Shown here: positions 63,970 to 64,000 of the stretch, in pieces
How the letters are laid out: each line of letters opens with the position of its first letter
Position numbering within the stretch: position 1 is the first letter of the stretch
From: CATQHB01 sp965262595
GTDB lineage: Bacteria; Chloroflexota; Dehalococcoidia; Lucifugimonadales; UBA3495
DNA: 64,000 nucleotides
Direction: 5' to 3'
NCBI GenBank assembly: GCA_965262595.1
Contig: OZ253548.1
Span: 992,001 to 1,056,000, forward strand
Translations under genes and position numbers: made by a program
Notes under the pieces: model-generated
The model's database searches: none
What the model was told of the DNA's origin: nothing
What the model saw: only the letters and a program-made list of their open reading frames with translations

Positions 63970-64000
63970 TGTTGGCCCCCTCTAATTAGCTGGCCCCGGC

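Noticed and set aside
63970..64000. TPP riboswitch upstream of thiB
   Set aside because: Only 31 bases are visible before the window ends, with no thi-box; it cannot be judged.

Overview
The window looks like a chromosomal segment of a Chloroflexota bacterium of the Dehalococcoidia/SAR202 type. This is an inference from gene content: paired CaiB/BaiF CoA-transferases, two luciferase-like flavin/F420 monooxygenases, a mandelate-racemase-type enolase, many amidohydrolases and class III/VOC dioxygenases, DUF3179, DUF805 paralogues, a T-box leader and an apparent selenoprotein. There is no rRNA, clear tRNA, CRISPR array, phage or complete transposon. Genes are densely packed on both strands, usually with a clear Shine-Dalgarno and often TTG or GTG starts.

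Layout. 1-9.7 kb: M1 aminopeptidase, a lone DUF262-HNH defence-type gene, then one-carbon enzymes MetH and formate-THF ligase. 9.8-10.8 kb: a promoter with a dense operator array drives a ribbon-helix-helix protein and a GIY-YIG nuclease-like protein. 11.2-20.1 kb: D-amino-acid and acyl-CoA enzymes: a frameshifted Asp/Glu racemase-like gene, two fold-III PLP paralogues (one without its lysine), two CaiB proteins, a crotonase without both hydratase glutamates, and a D-aminoacylase. 20.3-22.7 kb: PanD coupled to two methyltransferases. 22.8-25.4 kb: IlvB under an isoleucine T-box, followed by a small MerR-like protein. 25.5-34.6 kb: dienelactone hydrolase, PepC, cysteine desulfurase, a GATase-like protein, a secreted RTX-type protein, a GMC oxidoreductase and a flavin monooxygenase.

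34.7-48.5 kb: MBL hydrolase, double-VOC dioxygenase, LUD protein, DUF3179 lipoprotein, F420/FMN oxidoreductase, SRPBCC, RidA, SDR and PAC2 proteins, a MITE-like repeat, a glutaredoxin-DinB fusion with an in-frame UGA, an esterase, an enolase-superfamily enzyme, and a coupled HAD/SpoU pair. 48.5-54.3 kb: thiolase-like/DUF35 pair, two DUF805 proteins, ASCH protein, HigBA, LigB-type dioxygenase. 54.3-64 kb: amidohydrolase with two PuuE-like deacetylases, a PDC-lactonase-like amidohydrolase and a thiamine/iron-type ABC importer.

The strongest leads are the UGA-containing glutaredoxin-DinB gene with a bSECIS-like hairpin at the expected distance, the panD-methyltransferase cluster (possibly beta-alanine betaine synthesis), the RHH/GIY-YIG cassette with its half-site array, and a recurring loss of catalytic residues in otherwise intact enzymes.
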